NCBI GenBank assembly: GCA_046048295.1
Contig: JBJOGJ010000192.1
Coordinates: forward strand, 1 to 7,519
Direction of reading: 5' to 3'
Source of the DNA: CBDCWA01 sp046048295
Lineage (GTDB): Bacteria; Pseudomonadota; Alphaproteobacteria; Rhizobiales; Hyphomicrobiaceae
Length of the DNA stretch: 7,519 nt
Part shown: positions 5,883-7,519 of the stretch, in pieces
Numbering within the stretch: the first letter of the stretch is position 1
Layout of the letters: every line of letters begins with the position of its first letter
Notes under the pieces: generated by a model
Database searches by the model: none
Seen by the model: the letters and a program-made list of their open reading frames with translations, nothing else
Told to the model about the DNA's origin: nothing
Translations under genes and position numbers: made by a program

Positions 5883-6086
5883 TGTGACGGTTCCGCCGGG
5901 CCATTGGAACGGCGGTGAAAAGGGAATGAGGTGCGGTCTTCTGCCGGAAGACCCAGGCCTCGACTGCCCCCGCAACTGTAAGCGGCGAGTTCGCTTCACA
6001 TGCACCACTGGCGCTGTCCCGTAGGACCGGTGCCGGGAAGGTCGAAGCGAACGCCAGAGCCGCAAGTCAGGAGACCTGCCGTCACA
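5883..6086 (+). promoter_or_regulatory. Cobalamin (adenosylcobalamin-type) riboswitch
   Basis: A complete B12-sensing aptamer. The closing stem P1 is a perfect 8-bp pair of TGTGACGG (5883-5890) with CCGTCACA (6079-6086). P2 is CCGCCG (5893-5898) with CGGCGG (5910-5915). The conserved core elements GGGAATGAGGTG (5922-5933), CCGCAACTGTAAGCGG (5970-5985), CACTGG (6006-6011) and GGGAAGG (6035-6041) follow in the canonical order. The B12 box AAGTCAGGAGACCTGCC is at 6064-6080. A perfect 9-bp arm, GTTCGCTTC (5989-5997) with GAAGCGAAC (6044-6052), encloses a GTCC/GGAC hairpin with a CGTA loop (6016-6027). In this RNA family, binding of adenosylcobalamin or a related cobalamin usually shuts down transcription or translation of the downstream gene. 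That gene here is a TonB-dependent receptor, so it should be expressed when B12 is scarce. Confidence 0.97.
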
Positions 6087-6328
6087 GGCTGCCCACTTTC
6101 CGTGCGTGGGGCGCGGAGAAGCGGAGGTTCTTCGAGCGGCGGCTGATCTGAAGCGTAGCCATAGGGATACGCCCAGGATCGCAGGCAGGGACAGGAACTC
6201 GAGGATTTCGGGCTCAGTCTTGGGGAGCGGCGGCAGAACGAGCCGCCAATGGCTGCACGCGTGGCAGCCAGCGACCTTCCTTTGCCGTCGCGGTTTCTGG
6301 GAAACCCGGGAAGCCGAGAGGGAACCCA
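6087..6328 (+). promoter_or_regulatory. Structured leader between riboswitch and receptor gene (expression platform)
   Basis: These 242 bases separate the aptamer from the receptor start and contain no supported gene. Several hairpins are visible: CCCAC (6092-6096) with GTGGG (6106-6110); GGCGGC (6229-6234) with GCCGCC (6242-6247); TGGCTGC (6250-6256) with GCAGCCA (6264-6270), followed by the pyrimidine-rich CCTTCCTTT (6275-6283); and GGTTTC (6292-6297) with GAAACC (6301-6306), just ahead of the ribosome-binding site at 6316-6323. The hairpin at 6250-6270 with its pyrimidine tail is the best, though imperfect, intrinsic-terminator candidate. The last hairpin could influence access to the ribosome-binding site. 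Which mechanism is used cannot be told by eye. Confidence 0.5.
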
Positions 6329-7519
6329 GTGAACAATTCCGCGACCGCCCCATTCGCCTTGCGCGCGCTGCACCACCGCCTGCTGCTTGTCACGGGTGGT
6401 TTTTTACTGATCGGGGCAGGTGCGGCCGTCGCCCAGGGGGTGCACGAATTGCCACCGCTCGTCGTGGAAGGCGCGACGCTCGAGGCGCCGCAGCGCAGAC
6501 CCGCGACGATCCATCGGCCAGTTGCCTCTACTTCTGCTTCCGCATCGCCGGAGAGCGCCAGCGGCGGCGGGGCGGCGGAGACGGCGAGCGAGGGTGGCGG
6601 GGCGGCTGCGCCGCAGACCGACGGCGTGCCGCTCTATGCCGTTGGCACGAGCGTATTCGTCATCCAGGGTGAAGATCTGGTGCGCCAGCAGACGCGTTAT
6701 GCGGCGGACGGATTGCGCAACCTGCCTGGCGTCACGGTGAGCCGCGGCGGCGGCGGCGCAGGCCTGACGGAAGTTCGTGTGCGCGGCGGCGAGGCGAACC
6801 ACACGCTGGTTCTGATCGACGGCATTGCCGCCAACGACCCGACGACAGGCGCATTCGATTTCTCGAACCTGACGGCGGACGGCATCGAGCGCGTCGAGAT
6901 CGTCCGTGGCCCGCAGAGTGGCCTTTACGGATCGAATGCGCTCTCCGGTGTAGTCAACATCATCACGAAGCGGGGGAGCGGTCTGCTCAAGGTGACGGCC
7001 GAGGGGGAGGCGGGGGCCTTCGAGACCAAGAGCGGCGCTGTCTTTGCGTCGGGGGGCAACGACGACCTCTGGTTTTCGTTCGGCCATCGTCATCTCCGCA
7101 TCGACGGCTTCAACATCTCGCCGTTCGGCAACGAGGTCGATCCCTCCCGCATCACCAACACCTACTGGAAAGGCGGCTTTCGGCCGGCCCGGAACCTCGT
7201 CATCGACTACACGTTGCGGCACGTCTCGAAGCGTGCAGAGCGCGACGCCTTCGACGGGCCGACGGGAGCACTCGCTACGTCATTCGACGATGGCTCGGAC
7301 TTCGAGAACACGTTCTCGCTCGGAGGCGTGAAGGCGACCTGGCAGACACTCGGCGGCAATCTCACGCATGTGCTCAGCGCTGCCGGGACCAGGACAAAGC
7401 TGATCGACCGCGACGTCACCGCGTTCTTTCGTTCCGACAACATCGGAGAGATGCGCAAGCTCGGATACCTCGCGACATACCGATTTGCGACGCCCGGGGT
7501 GCCCGCCCTCAAGCACTCG
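6329..7519 (+). CDS. btuB: TonB-dependent outer-membrane receptor, probable vitamin B12 transporter BtuB (3' end outside window)
   Basis: The first 397 codons of an outer-membrane transporter; the frame is still open at the window edge. It starts with GTG at 6329 behind GAGAGGGA (6316-6323). A signal peptide (hydrophobic LLLVTGGFLLIGAGAAV) is probably cut after AVA, before Gln36. A TonB-box-like segment, ELPPLVVEGATL, is at about 40-51. A roughly 50-residue Ala/Ser/Gly/Pro-rich linker follows. The plug domain runs from about 105 to 217, with VGTSVFVIQGEDL, LRNLPGVTVSR, VRVRGGEANHTLVLIDGI, IERVEIVRGPQSGLYGSNA and GVVNIITKRG. The first strands of the beta-barrel come after. TonB-ExbBD would power uptake into the periplasm. 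Assignment to B12 rests on the upstream cobalamin riboswitch and the BtuB-like plug; receptors for other ligands share this fold. Expression should rise when cobalamin is low. Confidence 0.9.
   Translation, partial: MNNSATAPFALRALHHRLLLVTGGFLLIGAGAAVAQGVHELPPLVVEGATLEAPQRRPATIHRPVASTSASASPESASGGGAAETASEGGGAAAPQTDGVPLYAVGTSVFVIQGEDLVRQQTRYAADGLRNLPGVTVSRGGGGAGLTEVRVRGGEANHTLVLIDGIAANDPTTGAFDFSNLTADGIERVEIVRGPQSGLYGSNALSGVVNIITKRGSGLLKVTAEGEAGAFETKSGAVFASGGNDDLWFSFGHRHLRIDGFNISPFGNEVDPSRITNTYWKGGFRPARNLVIDYTLRHVSKRAERDAFDGPTGALATSFDDGSDFENTFSLGGVKATWQTLGGNLTHVLSAAGTRTKLIDRDVTAFFRSDNIGEMRKLGYLATYRFATPGVPALKHS

Noticed and set aside
5996..6376. Minus-strand open frame of 126 codons containing TAGLLTCGSGVRFDLPGTGP
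   Set aside because: It is the reverse complement of the cobalamin riboswitch core. The string resembles spurious proteins commonly predicted across such riboswitches. It has no domain and overlaps a clear RNA element.
6404..7222. 272-codon minus-strand frame opposite the TonB-dependent receptor
   Set aside because: It is antisense to an unmistakable plug domain and its own translation has no recognisable features.

Overview
The window is high-GC bacterial DNA with short intergenic gaps and genes on both strands. Gene content and protein style suggest an alphaproteobacterium, perhaps Rhodospirillales- or Rhizobiales-like. This is inferred from how the proteins read, not from a database match. 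There are no rRNA or tRNA genes, insertion sequences, CRISPR arrays or phage genes. It reads as ordinary chromosome ending in a vitamin B12-controlled uptake locus.

Layout: (1) 25-366, a small two-helix membrane protein of unknown function. (2) A gap with a good sigma-70-like promoter and a strong hairpin, then purA (514-1806), adenylosuccinate synthetase of purine synthesis, complete with all expected motifs. (3) Two minus-strand genes: a GNAT N-acetyltransferase (1807-2328), which meets purA tail to tail with no bases between the stop codons, and a Nudix hydrolase (2486-2998). (4) Divergent from the Nudix gene, a plus-strand calcineurin-like metallophosphoesterase (3042-3965), followed by a 40-residue single-helix membrane microprotein (4033-4155). 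(5) An exported S41-family serine peptidase (4361-5752). (6) A complete cobalamin riboswitch (5883-6086) with a promoter just in front, a structured leader of about 240 nt, and the first 397 codons of a TonB-dependent outer-membrane receptor (6329 to the window end), very likely the B12 transporter BtuB.

The clearest functional unit is the last one. The riboswitch should sense adenosylcobalamin (or a related cobalamin) and lower expression of the receptor when B12 is plentiful. The other genes look like independent housekeeping or accessory units, and I see no evidence of a shared pathway. I did not find a convincing new multi-gene system. The observations most worth checking are the long hairpin-rich leader of the receptor, the hairpin at the predicted 5' end of the purA mRNA, the palindrome beside the Nudix/phosphoesterase divergent junction, the altered acetyl-CoA motif of the GNAT protein, and the two small membrane proteins.
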